Shown here piece after piece: positions 8,473 through 18,041 of a stretch of DNA of 64,000 nucleotides. Under the pieces are notes generated by a model that worked only from the letters and a program-made list of their open reading frames with translations, was not told where the DNA came from and did not search any database. The DNA comes from Herbiconiux sp. (GTDB taxonomy: Bacteria; Actinomycetota; Actinomycetes; Actinomycetales; Microbacteriaceae): the NCBI RefSeq assembly GCF_023264895.1, contig NZ_JAHFUY010000024.1, positions 1 to 64,000 of the forward strand, written 5' to 3'. Each line of letters starts with the position of its first letter. The stretch's first letter is position 1. Made by a program: the position numbers and the translations under genes.

Positions 8473-9281
8473 GGCTGGAGGACCCCCGTGGGCGTGCCGT
8501 TCTCATCGACCACCACGTCGCGGTCGCCGACGCGCTGGATGCGGAGAGCCCGCTTGCCCCTGTCGGCGCCCACGAACGAGGCCACGAAGTCGTTGGCCGG
8601 GTGGGCGAGGATCTCGGCCGGTGTGCCTACCTGGGCAATGTGTCCGCCCTTCTGCAGGATGACGACCTGGTGGCCGAGCAGGAACGCCTCGTCGATGTCG
8701 TGGGTCACGAACACGACGGTCTTGCCGAGGCCGTCCTGCAGCCGGATCGTCTCCTGCTGCAGCTCCGCCCGCACGATCGGGTCGACGGCACCGAACGGCT
8801 CGTCCATGAGCAGGATGTTGGGGTCGGCGGCGAGCCCGCGCGCCACGCCCACACGCTGCTGCTGACCGCCGGAGAGCTGGCGCGGATACTTCAGGGCGAG
8901 GGAGCGGTCGAGGCCCACGGTGTCGAGGAGCGCCATCGCGTCGTCGCGCGCCTTCTTCTTCGGCACGCCGCTCAGGATCGGCACGGTGGCCACGTTGTCG
9001 ATGACCTTGCGGTGCGGCATCAGGCCCGAGTTCTGCATGACGTAGCCGATCCGTCGCCGGAGCTTCACGGGCTCGAGCGATCCGGTGTCCTCGCCGTCGA
9101 TGAGGATGCTGCCGGAGGACGGGTCGATCATCCGGTTGATCATGCGGAGCAGCGTGGTCTTGCCGCAGCCGGAGGAGCCCACGAGCACCGTGGTCTTGCG
9201 GGGCGGTATGACGAGATCGAAGGAGTCGACCGCCACCGTCCCGTCGGGGAACTGCTTCGTCACCGATCGGAACTCGATCAT
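8469..9281 (-). CDS. Osmoprotectant-type ABC transporter ATP-binding protein
   Basis: 270 aa, first gene of the importer operon. It carries Walker A GSSGCGKTT, signature LSGGQQQR, Walker B ILLMDEPFGA and the switch His in FVTHDIDEA. It energises uptake through the two permeases. Unlike classical OpuCA/ProV it has no C-terminal CBS-domain pair: after about residue 235 there is only a short tail ending near GVLQP, so osmosensing through CBS domains is not expected. It starts 124 bp after the end of the tetR-type gene on the same strand, across an inverted repeat. Confidence 0.9.
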   Translation of the reverse strand: MIEFRSVTKQFPDGTVAVDSFDLVIPPRKTTVLVGSSGCGKTTLLRMINRMIDPSSGSILIDGEDTGSLEPVKLRRRIGYVMQNSGLMPHRKVIDNVATVPILSGVPKKKARDDAMALLDTVGLDRSLALKYPRQLSGGQQQRVGVARGLAADPNILLMDEPFGAVDPIVRAELQQETIRLQDGLGKTVVFVTHDIDEAFLLGHQVVILQKGGHIAQVGTPAEILAHPANDFVASFVGADRGKRALRIQRVGDRDVVVDENGTPTGVLQP

Positions 9282-9359
9282 CGCGGGGCCCTATCAGTCG
9301 TCGGGTCGCGGGATGCGGCCCTTCGCCCTACCCAAACATCACTTCGGGCAAACGCAAAC

Positions 9360-9392
9360 CCTCACGTCAGAAGACGTCACACAATCGTGAGG
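9360..9392. promoter_or_regulatory. Nested inverted repeats between the TetR gene and the ABC operon
   Basis: cctcacg (9360-9366) pairs with cgtgagg (9386-9392), and within it acgtc (9364-9368) pairs with gacgt (9373-9377). The site lies after the TetR gene end and 79 bp upstream of the ATPase start, so it is either a weak terminator or an operator controlling the transporter. No T-run follows. The neighbouring TetR protein is the obvious candidate binder, but that is inference. Confidence 0.4.
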
Positions 9393-9405
9393 ATCAGGAG
9401 GTCCG

Positions 9406-10056
9406 TCAGGCGGCGATCGGCGCCTCGGCGAGGTAGCCGGCCACCACGGTCCGGCAGGCGGCGATCGCCTGCTCGTCTCCCGAGGAGTCGATCACGAACG
9501 CCCGCACGAGCAGCGCGTCGAGCACGGTGAGCGCGATGTCGAAGCGGCCGGCGAGCGACCCGTCGTCGGCCACACCGAGCTCGGCGGAGACGATGGTGGC
9601 GAGCGAGGCCGCGATGCGCGCCGAGGCCGCGGTGCCGCCGTCGACGGCGGGGAGGGCGATCTGGTCGCCCAGCCGGATGGACGTGAAGCCCGGCTCATCG
9701 CGGTGCATCTGCACTCCCGCGTCGATGAGGGCGGAGAAGACGTCGTCGACCGTCGCGGGGGGATGCTCCTCGAGCTTCTCGACGCTCTTGCGGAGGAACC
9801 GCTCGAAGCCGCGGAGGCTCATGGCCGCCAGCACGGCGATGCGGTCGGGGAAGTAGCGGTAGACGGTGCCGATGGACGCACCGGCCCGCTCGGCCACCAT
9901 GGCGGTGGTGAGGCGCTCGATGCCGACCTCGGCCACGACGGCCGACGCCGCGTCGAGCAGGGCGTCGATGCGCTCGCTGCTCCTGGCCTGCACGGGTTCG
10001 TTGCGCACCTGGCCGGTCGACGTCATCGCACCGCTGATGAGATCGTTGAATGTCAC
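9406..10056 (-). CDS. TetR family transcriptional regulator
   Basis: 216 aa. An N-terminal helix-turn-helix is clear from LTTAMVAERAGASIGTVYRY (about residues 49-68), followed by the DRIAVLAAM helix; the C-terminal ligand domain is variable as usual. An in-frame ATG at codon 11 is an alternative start. It lies directly upstream of the ABC importer operon on the same strand, suggesting it represses that operon, itself, or both in response to a small molecule. The effector is unknown. Confidence 0.9.
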   Translation of the reverse strand: MTFNDLISGAMTSTGQVRNEPVQARSSERIDALLDAASAVVAEVGIERLTTAMVAERAGASIGTVYRYFPDRIAVLAAMSLRGFERFLRKSVEKLEEHPPATVDDVFSALIDAGVQMHRDEPGFTSIRLGDQIALPAVDGGTAASARIAASLATIVSAELGVADDGSLAGRFDIALTVLDALLVRAFVIDSSGDEQAIAACRTVVAGYLAEAPIAA

Positions 10057-10128
10057 TTCAGACCGTTCCTTCCGCAGTTCCCAGACCCCCAGTGTAGTTG
10101 GGCTCCCGCATCGTGACAGACTGGGGGC

Positions 10129-11163
10129 GTGCCCAAGAAACCAGCCGCGGCATCACGGCTGCACCGTGCCGCCCGTATCGACGACGCGATCCACGACTTC
10201 CGGGAGAAGGTGGTCAGGCGCTGGGGGCACCTGCCGACGGTCATTCCCTACGCCGGGTACGGCTCGACCGAGCGGATCCGGGTGCTCGGCCGTGTGCTCC
10301 TCACGAAGCCGCCTCGCGAGGGCGAGTCCTCTCGTTCCATGCAGCGGCGCGAGGAGCGCGTGCGGGGCTGGCGCAGCTTCACGAGCGTGCCGGTCGGCGA
10401 CATCGAGGTGACCATCGAGATCGAGGGCACCGTGCGCACCGTTCGTGCCGATCGAGGCGGCGTGGTCGACACCTCGGTGGATGTCGAGCTCGAGCCGGGT
10501 TGGCACACCATCACGATGCGCACGCACGACTCGGATGCCGTCGAGGCCCCCGTCTTCATCGTCGACCCCGACACCTCGTTCGGCGTCGTGTGCGACATCG
10601 ACGACACCGTGATGGTGACGGCGCTGCCCCGCCCCTTCCTGGCGTTCTGGAACACGTTCGTGCTCGACGAGCACGCCCGCACCCCGACCCCCGGCATGGC
10701 CGTCTTCCTCGAGCGCCTCACGGCCGATCATCCGGGGTCGCCCTTCATCTACCTCTCGACGGGCGCCTGGAACGTCGCGCCCACGCTCACCCGGTTCCTC
10801 GGCCGCAACCTCTACCCGCGCGGTCCCCTCCTCCTCACCGACTGGGGCCCCACGCACGACCGCTTCTTCCGCAGCGGGCGCGAGCACAAGGAGACGAACC
10901 TCCGGCGGCTCGCCAAGGAGTTCCCCGACATCCGCTGGGTGCTGATCGGCGACGACGGTCAGCACGACGAGGAGATCTACGGGGAGTTCGCGCTCGAGCA
11001 CCCCGAGAGCGTGCGGGCGATCGCCATCCGCCAGCTCTCGCCGAGCGAGGCCGTGCTCGCGGGTGGCCGCTCGAAGTCGGAGCAGGCCGCCGCCGCCCCC
11101 GGCACCCCCAAGGTCTACGCCCCCGACGGCGCCGGCCTGGCGGACAAGCTCAAGGCCCTCTAG
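10129..11163 (+). CDS. App1-type phosphatase domain protein (DUF2183)
   Basis: 344 aa, GTG start. The N-terminal half is a beta-rich domain; the C-terminal half is the APP1 catalytic domain of the HAD superfamily with the nucleophile motif DIDDTVMVT near residue 160, the LSTGAWN motif and a distal GDDGQHD acidic motif. In yeast, APP1 is a phosphatidate phosphatase; bacterial substrates are not established. The start is preceded by CAGACT and six bases, a weak form of the leaderless promoter seen elsewhere in this window. It stands alone and convergent with ramB, only 7 bp apart. Confidence 0.85.
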   Translation: MPKKPAAASRLHRAARIDDAIHDFREKVVRRWGHLPTVIPYAGYGSTERIRVLGRVLLTKPPREGESSRSMQRREERVRGWRSFTSVPVGDIEVTIEIEGTVRTVRADRGGVVDTSVDVELEPGWHTITMRTHDSDAVEAPVFIVDPDTSFGVVCDIDDTVMVTALPRPFLAFWNTFVLDEHARTPTPGMAVFLERLTADHPGSPFIYLSTGAWNVAPTLTRFLGRNLYPRGPLLLTDWGPTHDRFFRSGREHKETNLRRLAKEFPDIRWVLIGDDGQHDEEIYGEFALEHPESVRAIAIRQLSPSEAVLAGGRSKSEQAAAAPGTPKVYAPDGAGLADKLKAL

Positions 11164-11170
11164 CCGCGCG

Positions 11171-12610
11171 TCAACTGGCCGAATGCGCCTCGAGGAACTG
11201 GAACACCTCGTTCTCGTCGACCCCCGGGAACTTGCCCGAGGGCAGCGGCGACAGGATGTGGGCATGCAGCTTGGCACTCGGCCAGGCCGCGTCGCCCCAG
11301 CGCTCGGCGAGGTCGCTGGCCGGCTTCCGGCAGCACGACTCGTCGGGGCAGTAGGAGCGCTGGCGCATCTGGGTGTCGCGGCCCCGGAACCACTTCGCGT
11401 CGGCGAACGGCACGCCGAACGAGATCGAGAACTCCCCCGCGTCGGTCTTGCCGGTCTGGGTGGCGCACCAGAAGGTGCCGGCCGGGGTGTCGGTGTACTG
11501 GTAGAACTCCGTCGTGCGGTTGGTTCGGCCGAGCGCACCGCGGGCCGCCCACTTGCGGCACACCAGCTGTCCCTCCACGGCCCCGGTGACGTCGACGGGG
11601 AGCGGCAGGCCGTCGTTCTCGTAGGCCTTGTAGATGGCGCCGTCCTCCCCCACGCGCAGGAAGTGCACCTGCATGTCCAGGTGCACGGTCGACAGGTTCG
11701 TCAGGCGCAGAGCCGCGGCCTCGTGGGTCACGCCGAAGGCGTCACGGAAGTCCTCCACCGAGAGGTCCTTGCGCTGCTTGGCCGCCTGCAGGAAGGCGGC
11801 GGAGGCCGTCTCGGGCATGAGGCAGGCGGCGGCGAAGTAGTTGATCTCGAGCCGCTGCTGCAGGAACTCGGCGTAGCTCGAGGGCGGCGTGTGCCCGAGC
11901 AGGCGGTGCGCCATCGCCTGCAGCGCCATCGACCGCAGGCCGTGGCCTCCGGGGATGGAGGCCGGCGGCAGGTAGATGCGGCCGTTGGCGAGGTCGGTGA
12001 CCGAGCGGGCCGAGTGCGGTAGGTCGTCGACGTAGATCAGGGTGAAGCCGAGCTTCTCGGCCAGGAGCGAGACGCTGCGGTGGGTGAGCGCCCCCGAGGT
12101 GTGGCCCACGGTCGCGAGCGTCTCCTCGGCCAGCCGCTCGAGATCCGGCAGATGGTTGCTCCTCGTGCGCATCGCGAGGCGGTTCTCCGTGTTGGCACGG
12201 CGAGCCTCCTCGGGGGTGGCGATCGACTCGCTCGCCCGGCGGCGCAGCTCCCGGTGGAGGCCCACGAGCGACTCGAGGGTCTCGAGCGGCAACGAGCGAC
12301 TCGGCGGCACCGCGGGCAGGCCGAGCGAGGCGTAGAGCGGGCTCTGCTGCGCCTTCGCGAGCTCGATCTCGAGAGCCGTTCGCGCATCCGGGGCCTCAGC
12401 GCTGAGGAGGTCGGGCACGGGCACCCCGAGCTGGGCGCTGATCGCCTGCAGGAGAGACAGCTTGGGCTCGCGCCGGCCGTTCTCGATCAGCGAGAGCTGG
12501 CTGCCCACGACCCCCACCTTCGCACCGAGCTGGTCGAGCGTGAGCCCGTGGAGCTTTCGATGGTGCCGGATGCGCCGCCCCAGCGTGATGAGGTCGCTCG
12601 CCTCGTCCAT
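11171..12610 (-). CDS. ramB: RamB-like XRE-family regulator of acetate/short-chain acyl metabolism
   Basis: 479 aa. An N-terminal Cro/CI helix-turn-helix (about residues 10-60, with [15 protein letters not shown]), an IrrE/ImmA-like middle domain, and a C-terminal RamB-type domain with a Cys cluster CPDESCC near residue 430. The zinc-peptidase motif expected in ImmA proteins (HExxH) is replaced by AHRLLGH, so the middle domain is probably a sensor, not a protease. RamB in Corynebacterium and Mycobacterium controls glyoxylate-cycle and acetate genes. AAGGAG stands six bases before the ATG. It is divergent from pckG across 112 bp, so PEP carboxykinase is a likely target. Orthology is inferred from domain order. 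Confidence 0.85.
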   Translation of the reverse strand: MDEASDLITLGRRIRHHRKLHGLTLDQLGAKVGVVGSQLSLIENGRREPKLSLLQAISAQLGVPVPDLLSAEAPDARTALEIELAKAQQSPLYASLGLPAVPPSRSLPLETLESLVGLHRELRRRASESIATPEEARRANTENRLAMRTRSNHLPDLERLAEETLATVGHTSGALTHRSVSLLAEKLGFTLIYVDDLPHSARSVTDLANGRIYLPPASIPGGHGLRSMALQAMAHRLLGHTPPSSYAEFLQQRLEINYFAAACLMPETASAAFLQAAKQRKDLSVEDFRDAFGVTHEAAALRLTNLSTVHLDMQVHFLRVGEDGAIYKAYENDGLPLPVDVTGAVEGQLVCRKWAARGALGRTNRTTEFYQYTDTPAGTFWCATQTGKTDAGEFSISFGVPFADAKWFRGRDTQMRQRSYCPDESCCRKPASDLAERWGDAAWPSAKLHAHILSPLPSGKFPGVDENEVFQFLEAHSAS

Positions 12611-12637
12611 TTTGTCTCCTTGTCAAGAAGTGCCGAT

Positions 12638-12650
12638 CTTTACATCAAAG
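12638..12650. promoter_or_regulatory. CTTT-N5-AAAG element in the ramB-pckG intergenic region
   Basis: ctttacatcaaag lies between the divergent ramB and pckG starts, in an AT-richer patch than its surroundings. On the minus strand it reads ACTTTGATGTAAAG, which shares ACTTTG and AAA with the published corynebacterial RamB box (AACTTTGCAAA-like). It is a candidate autoregulatory and pckG operator; the match is partial. Confidence 0.4.
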
Positions 12651-12722
12651 TACCGCGGATCGAGCCGAAATATCGCGAATAGTAGAAGAACAGACCCGCA
12701 GTTGATGAGAAGAAGGTCACAG

Positions 12723-14567
12723 ATGAGCATCCTCGAGACGAGCAGCATGGTCGATATCGACGGTCCCAGCCGCAACAGTGCGGTCAACGAGTGGGTGCGC
12801 GACATCGCGCGGCTCACGAAGCCCGACAGCGTGGTCTGGTGCGACGGCTCGACCCGCGAGTGGGACGACCTCACCAAGATGATGGTCGCCCAGGGCACCC
12901 TCATCCGGCTGAACCCCGAGTGGCGCCCCAACAGCTTCCTCGCCCGCAGCGACCCGGCCGACGTGGCGCGCGTCGAGGACCGCACGTTCATCTGCTCCGA
13001 GCGCGAGGCGGATGCCGGCCCCACCAACAACTGGAAGAGCCCCTTCGCCATGCGCGAGGAGCTCGACACCCTCTTCGCCGGCAGCATGCGCGGCCGCACG
13101 ATGTACGTCGTGCCCTTCTCGATGGGCCCCCTCGGCGGGCCGATCTCGCAGCTCGGCGTGCAGGTCACCGACTCCCCCTACGTCGTCATCAGCATGCAGC
13201 TGATGACCCGCATGGGCAAGGCCGCCCTCGACCTGATCGAGGAGGAGACCCCCTGGGTGCCCGCCGTGCACTCGGTCGGAGCGCCCCTCGTCGACGCCGA
13301 CGGCACCCGCCGCGACGACGTGGCCTGGCCGCACAACCCCACGAAGTACATCAGCCACTTCCCCGAGACGCGCGAGATCTGGTCGTTCGGCTCCGGCTAC
13401 GGCGGAAACGCCCTGCTCGGCAAGAAGTGCTTCGCCCTGCGCATCGCGAGCGTCATGGCCCGCGACGAGGGCTGGCTCGCCGAGCACATGCTCATCATCA
13501 AGATCACCTCGCCCGCCGGCAAGGTCTACCACGTGGCCGCCGCGTTCCCCTCGGCGTGCGGCAAGACGAACCTCGCCATGCTGAACCCGTCGATCCCGGG
13601 CTGGAAGGTCGAGACCATCGGCGACGACATCGCCTGGATGCGTCAGGGCCCCGACGGCAAGCTCCGGGCCATCAACCCCGAGCGCGGCTTCTTCGGTGTG
13701 GCTCCGGGCACGGGCATCACGACGAACCCCACCGCGGTCGACACCGTGTGGGGCAACTCGATCTTCACCAACGTCGCGCTCCGCGACGACGGCGACATCT
13801 GGTGGGAGGGCCTCACCCCGAAGGCGCCCGCGCACCTCATCGACTGGCAGGGCAACGACTGGACCCCCGCGTCGTCGACGCCCGCGGCGCACCCGAACTC
13901 GCGCTTCACGGTGACGGCCGACCAGTGCCCCTCGATCGCCTCTGACTGGGACTCCCCGGACGGCGTGCAGATCGACGCGATCCTCTTCGGCGGACGCCGG
14001 CCCTCCACGGTTCCGCTCGTCTCCCAGGCCCGCGACTGGACCCACGGCGTGTTCATGGGGGCCACAATGGCCTCTGAGACCACCGCGGCCGCCGAGGGCG
14101 CCGTGGGGCGCCTCCGCCACGACCCGTTCGCGATGCTGCCGTTCTGCGGCTACAACATCACCGACTACTTCGCCCACTGGCTCGAGATCGGCGACTCGCT
14201 CGGCGACGACGCTCCCCCGGTGTTCTCGGTCAACTGGTTCCGGAAGGACGCGGACGGGAAGTTCATCTGGCCCGGCTTCTCCGAGAACGCACGTGTGCTC
14301 GAGTGGATCGTGCGCCGGCTCGAGGGCGACGTCGAGGTGGTCGAGACGCCCATCGGCAAGCTGCCCAAGGTGCGCGACTTCAACGTCGACGGCCTCGACC
14401 TGCCCTACGAGCAGCTGCAGGCCATCCTCGCGGTCGACCGGCCGGCCTGGAACCGCGAGGTCGACGAGGTCGCCCGCTACTTCGACGAGCTCTCCGAGGG
14501 CAGCGGATCCGCGGTCCCCGACCGCCTGCAGCGCGAGCTCTCGACGCTGCGGTCGAACATCCGCTGA
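12723..14567 (+). CDS. pckG: Phosphoenolpyruvate carboxykinase (GTP)
   Basis: 614 aa from the ATG at 12723, which has AGAAGG about seven bases upstream; earlier in-frame starts lack this. It converts oxaloacetate + GTP to PEP + CO2 + GDP (EC 4.1.1.32), the first committed step of gluconeogenesis, in the cytosol. Visible are the P-loop [11 protein letters not shown], the metal/substrate region [32 protein letters not shown], and the C-terminal [13 protein letters not shown] nucleotide site. The length is normal. It is divergent from ramB, suggesting control by carbon source, and is followed by a strong hairpin. Confidence 0.97.
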   Translation: MSILETSSMVDIDGPSRNSAVNEWVRDIARLTKPDSVVWCDGSTREWDDLTKMMVAQGTLIRLNPEWRPNSFLARSDPADVARVEDRTFICSEREADAGPTNNWKSPFAMREELDTLFAGSMRGRTMYVVPFSMGPLGGPISQLGVQVTDSPYVVISMQLMTRMGKAALDLIEEETPWVPAVHSVGAPLVDADGTRRDDVAWPHNPTKYISHFPETREIWSFGSGYGGNALLGKKCFALRIASVMARDEGWLAEHMLIIKITSPAGKVYHVAAAFPSACGKTNLAMLNPSIPGWKVETIGDDIAWMRQGPDGKLRAINPERGFFGVAPGTGITTNPTAVDTVWGNSIFTNVALRDDGDIWWEGLTPKAPAHLIDWQGNDWTPASSTPAAHPNSRFTVTADQCPSIASDWDSPDGVQIDAILFGGRRPSTVPLVSQARDWTHGVFMGATMASETTAAAEGAVGRLRHDPFAMLPFCGYNITDYFAHWLEIGDSLGDDAPPVFSVNWFRKDADGKFIWPGFSENARVLEWIVRRLEGDVEVVETPIGKLPKVRDFNVDGLDLPYEQLQAILAVDRPAWNREVDEVARYFDELSEGSGSAVPDRLQRELSTLRSNIR

Positions 14568-14584
14568 CGCGCTCTGCCCGACCA

Positions 14585-14617
14585 GAACGGCCGTCGCCCA
14601 CCGGGTGGCGGCCGTTC
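14585..14617 (+). terminator. Hairpin terminator after pckG
   Basis: gaacggcc (14585-14592) pairs with ggccgttc (14610-14617), with further GC pairing inside (cgccacc-type arms around a short loop). It begins 18 bases after the pckG stop. There is no T-tract, as is usual for actinobacterial terminators. Confidence 0.75.
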
Positions 14618-14639
14618 GGCATCCTGCCGAACTGTATTC

Positions 14640-14667
14640 TGGTGAGACGCATCGAGGCACCTCACCA
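14640..14667 (+). promoter_or_regulatory. valS promoter/leader region with hairpin
   Basis: tggtgag (14640-14646) pairs with ctcacca (14661-14667), 32 bp upstream of valS. TGTATTCT (14633-14640) immediately before it resembles an extended -10. The hairpin would lie at the very start of the message. No T-box consensus (the specifier stem and TGGNACC) was recognised, so a T-box is not claimed. Confidence 0.4.
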
Positions 14668-14699
14668 CTGACACGGTGCCGCCCATACCTGGAGGTCCC

Positions 14700-17318
14700 A
14701 TGACCGCGCACGTGCCCGACAAGCCCGCCCTTGAAGGCCTCGAAGCCAAGTGGGACGCCGAGTGGACGGAGAAGGGCACCTACCTCTTCCCGCGCGACGG
14801 CGCCACCCGCGAGACGGTCTACTCGATCGACACCCCGCCGCCCACCGCCTCCGGATCGCTGCACATCGGGCACGTCTTCTCCTACACGCACACGGATGTG
14901 ATCGCCCGCTACCAGCGCATGACGGGCAAGCGCGTGTTCTACCCCATCGGCTGGGACGACAACGGCCTGCCGACCGAGCGCCGGGTGCAGAACTACTACG
15001 GCGTGCGCTGCGACCCCACGCTCCCCTACGACCCCGACTTCACGCCGCCGTTCGAGGGCGGCGACAACAAGTCGTCGAAGGCCGCCGACCAGATCCCCAT
15101 CTCGCGCCGCAACTTCATCGAGCTCTGCGAGGTGCTCACGGTCGAGGACGAGAAGCAGTTCGAGTCGCTCTGGCGCGACCTCGGCCTCTCGGTCGACTGG
15201 ACCCAGACCTACCGCACCATCTCGCGGGAGTCCCAGGCCGCCTCCCAGCTCGCCTTCCTCCGCAACATCGAGCGCGGCGAGGCCTACCAGGCCATGGCGC
15301 CCACGCTCTGGGACGTGACGTTCCGCACCGCGGTGGCCCAGGCCGAGCTCGAGGACAAGGAGCAGCCGGGCGCCTACCACCGGCTCGAGTTCCACGGCGC
15401 CGACGGCTCCCCCGTCTTCATCGAGACGACCCGGCCGGAGCTGCTCCCCGCCTGCGTGGCGCTCGTGGCGCATCCGGACGACGAGCGCTACAAGGCGCTG
15501 TTCGGCACCACCGTCACGACCCCCGTGTTCGGCGTCGAGGTGCCCGTGGTGGCCCACCACCTCGCCCAGCCCGACAAGGGCTCGGGCATCGCCATGGTCT
15601 GCACCTTCGGCGACCTCAACGACGTGATCTGGTGGCGCGACCTCGACCTGCCCAACCGCGCGATCATCGGCTTCGACGGCCGCGTGGTGAGCGAGGCTCC
15701 GGGTGCGATCACCTCCGAGGCCGGACGCGAGGCGTACGCGCAGCTCGCCGGCAAGACCGTCTTCTCGGCCAAGCAGGCCGTGGTGGAGCTGCTGAGGGGC
15801 ACCGGCGAGCTGATCGGCGAGCCCAAGCCCATCACCCACCCCGTGAAGTTCTTCGAGAAGGGCGACCGGCCCCTCGAGATCGTGTCGACCCGCCAGTGGT
15901 ACATCCGGAACGGCGCCCGCGACGAGGAGCTGCGCGCGCGCCTGCTCGAGCTCGGCGCCGAACTCGAGTGGCACCCCGACTTCATGCGGGTGCGCTACGA
16001 GAACTGGGTGGGCGGGCTCACCGGCGACTGGCTCATCTCGCGCCAGCGCTTCTTCGGCGTGCCCCTGCCCGTCTGGTACCCGCTCGACGGCGACGGCAAC
16101 CCCGTGTTCGACCGGCCGATCGTGGCGACCCAGGACATCCTGCCCGTCGATCCCTCCTCGGATGCCGCACCCGGCTACGACGAGTCGCAGCGGGGAGTGC
16201 CCGGCGGCTTCCAGGGCGAGGTCGACGTCATGGACACCTGGGCGACCTCCTCGCTCACCCCGCAGCTCGCGGGCGGCTGGGAGCGCGATCAGGAGCTCTG
16301 GGAGACCGTGTTCCCGTTCGACCTGCGGCCCCAGGGGCAGGACATCATCCGCACCTGGCTCTTCTCCACCATGCTGCGCTCGACGCTCGAGACGAACGAG
16401 AAGCCCTGGGCTCACGCCGCGCTCTCCGGCTTCATCGTCGACCCCGACCGCAAGAAGATGTCGAAGTCGAAGGGCAACGTCGTCACACCCGCCGACATCC
16501 TGGCCAGCCACGGCTCGGATGCGGTGCGCTACTGGGCCGCCTCGTCGCGCCTCGGCACCGACGCGGCCTTCGACGAGAAGAACCCCACCCAGATCAAGAT
16601 CGGGCGGCGACTGGCCATCAAGATCCTGAACGCGGCGAAGTTCGTCTACGGCTTCGAGCTGCCCGAGGGGCACTCGACCGTCTCGGAGGCGCTCGACGTG
16701 AGCATGCTCACCGAGCTCGACGACGTGGTGCGCACCGCGACCGCCGCGCTCGACAAGTACGACCACGCACGCGCCCTCGAGGTCGCGGAGACGTTCTTCT
16801 GGACCTTCTGCGACGACTACCTCGAGCTCGTCAAGGAGCGCGCCTACCGCGCCGAGTCCGACCCGGCCGGCAAGGCCTCGGCCGTGCTCGCGCTGCAGGC
16901 CGCGGTCGACGTGCTGCTGCGCCTGTTCGCGCCCTACCTGCCCTTCGCCACCGAGGAGGTCTGGTCGTGGACCCACGACGGCTCGGTGCACACCGCCGCG
17001 TGGCCCACGACGGTCTCGTCGGCCCTGCCCTCGGGCGTGGTCGCCGAGCTGCCGCAGCACGCCGGGCTCTTGCCGCTGGCCTCGCGGGCCCTCGTGGGCA
17101 TCCGTCGCGCCAAGACCGACGCCAAGGCCTCGCAGAAGACCCCGGTCGGGACCGCGGTGATCGCCGGCCCCGGCGAGGAGATCGCACTGCTCGAGCTCGC
17201 CGCCGCCGACCTGCAGGCGGTGGGCCGGATCGCCGGGCTGTCGTTCGCCACGGGCGACGAGCTCGTGGTGCAGGATGTAGTTCTAGCGCCCGAGGACAAG
17301 CCGGAGGCGACAGCATGA
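14700..17318 (+). CDS. valS: Valyl-tRNA synthetase
   Basis: 872 aa from the ATG at 14700, preceded by GGAGGT. A class Ia synthetase that charges tRNA-Val in the cytosol. The HIGH signature appears as HIGHVFSYTHTD near residue 55, the editing (CP1) domain is in the middle (IETTRPELLPACVALVAHP), and the KMSKS loop is DRKKMSKSKGN near residue 583. An anticodon-binding domain follows, with a short C-terminal coiled region. The stop overlaps the start of the next gene by four bases. Confidence 0.96.
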   Translation: MTAHVPDKPALEGLEAKWDAEWTEKGTYLFPRDGATRETVYSIDTPPPTASGSLHIGHVFSYTHTDVIARYQRMTGKRVFYPIGWDDNGLPTERRVQNYYGVRCDPTLPYDPDFTPPFEGGDNKSSKAADQIPISRRNFIELCEVLTVEDEKQFESLWRDLGLSVDWTQTYRTISRESQAASQLAFLRNIERGEAYQAMAPTLWDVTFRTAVAQAELEDKEQPGAYHRLEFHGADGSPVFIETTRPELLPACVALVAHPDDERYKALFGTTVTTPVFGVEVPVVAHHLAQPDKGSGIAMVCTFGDLNDVIWWRDLDLPNRAIIGFDGRVVSEAPGAITSEAGREAYAQLAGKTVFSAKQAVVELLRGTGELIGEPKPITHPVKFFEKGDRPLEIVSTRQWYIRNGARDEELRARLLELGAELEWHPDFMRVRYENWVGGLTGDWLISRQRFFGVPLPVWYPLDGDGNPVFDRPIVATQDILPVDPSSDAAPGYDESQRGVPGGFQGEVDVMDTWATSSLTPQLAGGWERDQELWETVFPFDLRPQGQDIIRTWLFSTMLRSTLETNEKPWAHAALSGFIVDPDRKKMSKSKGNVVTPADILASHGSDAVRYWAASSRLGTDAAFDEKNPTQIKIGRRLAIKILNAAKFVYGFELPEGHSTVSEALDVSMLTELDDVVRTATAALDKYDHARALEVAETFFWTFCDDYLELVKERAYRAESDPAGKASAVLALQAAVDVLLRLFAPYLPFATEEVWSWTHDGSVHTAAWPTTVSSALPSGVVAELPQHAGLLPLASRALVGIRRAKTDAKASQKTPVGTAVIAGPGEEIALLELAAADLQAVGRIAGLSFATGDELVVQDVVLAPEDKPEATA

Positions 17319-17779
17319 GCCAGGAGGCGACGATGCCGATCGAGGTCAGACCGGTGGCGGCGGGAGAGTTCTTCCCCTGGCACGCGGTGTACACGGGCTA
17401 CGGCGAGTTCTACGAGACGCCGCTGCACGACAAGAAGGCCGTGCTCGTGTGGAGCTGGATCATCGACGACGCGCACGAGCTCGAGTGCCTCGTGGCCGTC
17501 GACGAGGAGGGCTCCCTCGTGGGGGTCGCCCACTACCGCTCGTTCAGCCGCCCGCTCGACGGCTCGAAGGGCATCTACATCGACGACCTCTTCGTGCTGC
17601 CCGAGGCCCGCAAGCACGGAGTCGGCCGGGCCCTGATCGAGGGCGTGGCCGACGTGGGGCGCGCCCGCAAGGCCACCATCCTGCGCTGGATCACGGCGAA
17701 GGACAACGAGGCCGCCCGCGCCCTCTACGACCAGGTCGCCGAGAAGACCAAGTGGGTCACCTACGACAAGGCGCTCTGA
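17315..17779 (+). CDS. GNAT family N-acetyltransferase
   Basis: 154 aa with the ATG at 17315 overlapping the valS stop; a second in-frame ATG at 17333 also has GGAGG before it, so the true start is ambiguous by six codons. The acetyl-CoA-binding motif A is visible as DDLFVLPEARKHGVGRALIEG, followed by a DNEAARALYDQ helix. It acetylates an unknown amine substrate. Its overlap with valS and with the following small gene suggests one transcript. Confidence 0.88.
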   Translation: MSQEATMPIEVRPVAAGEFFPWHAVYTGYGEFYETPLHDKKAVLVWSWIIDDAHELECLVAVDEEGSLVGVAHYRSFSRPLDGSKGIYIDDLFVLPEARKHGVGRALIEGVADVGRARKATILRWITAKDNEAARALYDQVAEKTKWVTYDKAL

Positions 17780-18021
17780 TGATGATCCAGCTCGGCACCC
17801 GCTGGCTCGTCGGCGACGAGCCGCCCTCCAGGCTCCCGCAGGCCGTGATCGACGCGATCTACGAGGTCGAGGGCGAGCTCGCCGAACAGGGCGTCGACGC
17901 CTCCGACTGGAGCTGGACGCTGACGTGGCTCGAGGGGCGGCCCGTCGTCGAGCTCGACGACGAGACCGTGGTGGAGTACGACGCGGAGAACGACGCGGCG
18001 GTCGTCACCCCCGGTTCCTGA
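17779..18021 (+). CDS. Small acidic conserved protein of unknown function
   Basis: 80 aa, starting at the ATG that overlaps the acetyltransferase stop (TGATG); a second ATG follows immediately. The protein is rich in Asp/Glu (VELDDETVVEYDAENDAA near the C-terminus) with several Trp residues (SDWSWTLTWLEG), no signal peptide and no membrane segment. I do not recognise a named family. The coupling to the upstream gene and the terminator hairpin built over its stop codon support it as a real gene. Confidence 0.7.
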   Translation: MMIQLGTRWLVGDEPPSRLPQAVIDAIYEVEGELAEQGVDASDWSWTLTWLEGRPVVELDDETVVEYDAENDAAVVTPGS

Positions 18022-18030
18022 AAACCGGGG
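18009..18030. terminator. Bidirectional hairpin overlapping the stop codon
   Basis: ccccggtt (18009-18016) pairs perfectly with aaccgggg (18023-18030) around a six-base loop that contains the TGA of the small gene. It separates two convergent genes (the aldo/keto reductase gene ends at 18042), so it can stop transcription from both sides. Confidence 0.7.
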
Positions 18031-18041
18031 TCTGCCCTCCC

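Noticed and set aside
10032-10045. TGAA-N6-TTCA near the TetR gene start as its operator
   Set aside because: Only four bases of each arm pair and it lies within the coding start; too weak.
14640-14699. A T-box riboswitch before valS
   Set aside because: A hairpin and an aminoacyl-tRNA synthetase gene are present, but no antiterminator consensus or specifier loop could be recognised.
12717-17060. A 1447-codon open frame on the minus strand across pckG and valS
   Set aside because: It is antisense to two well-supported genes, contains only Arg/Gly/Ala/Val-type low-complexity sequence and has no domain; such frames are typical of GC-rich genes.
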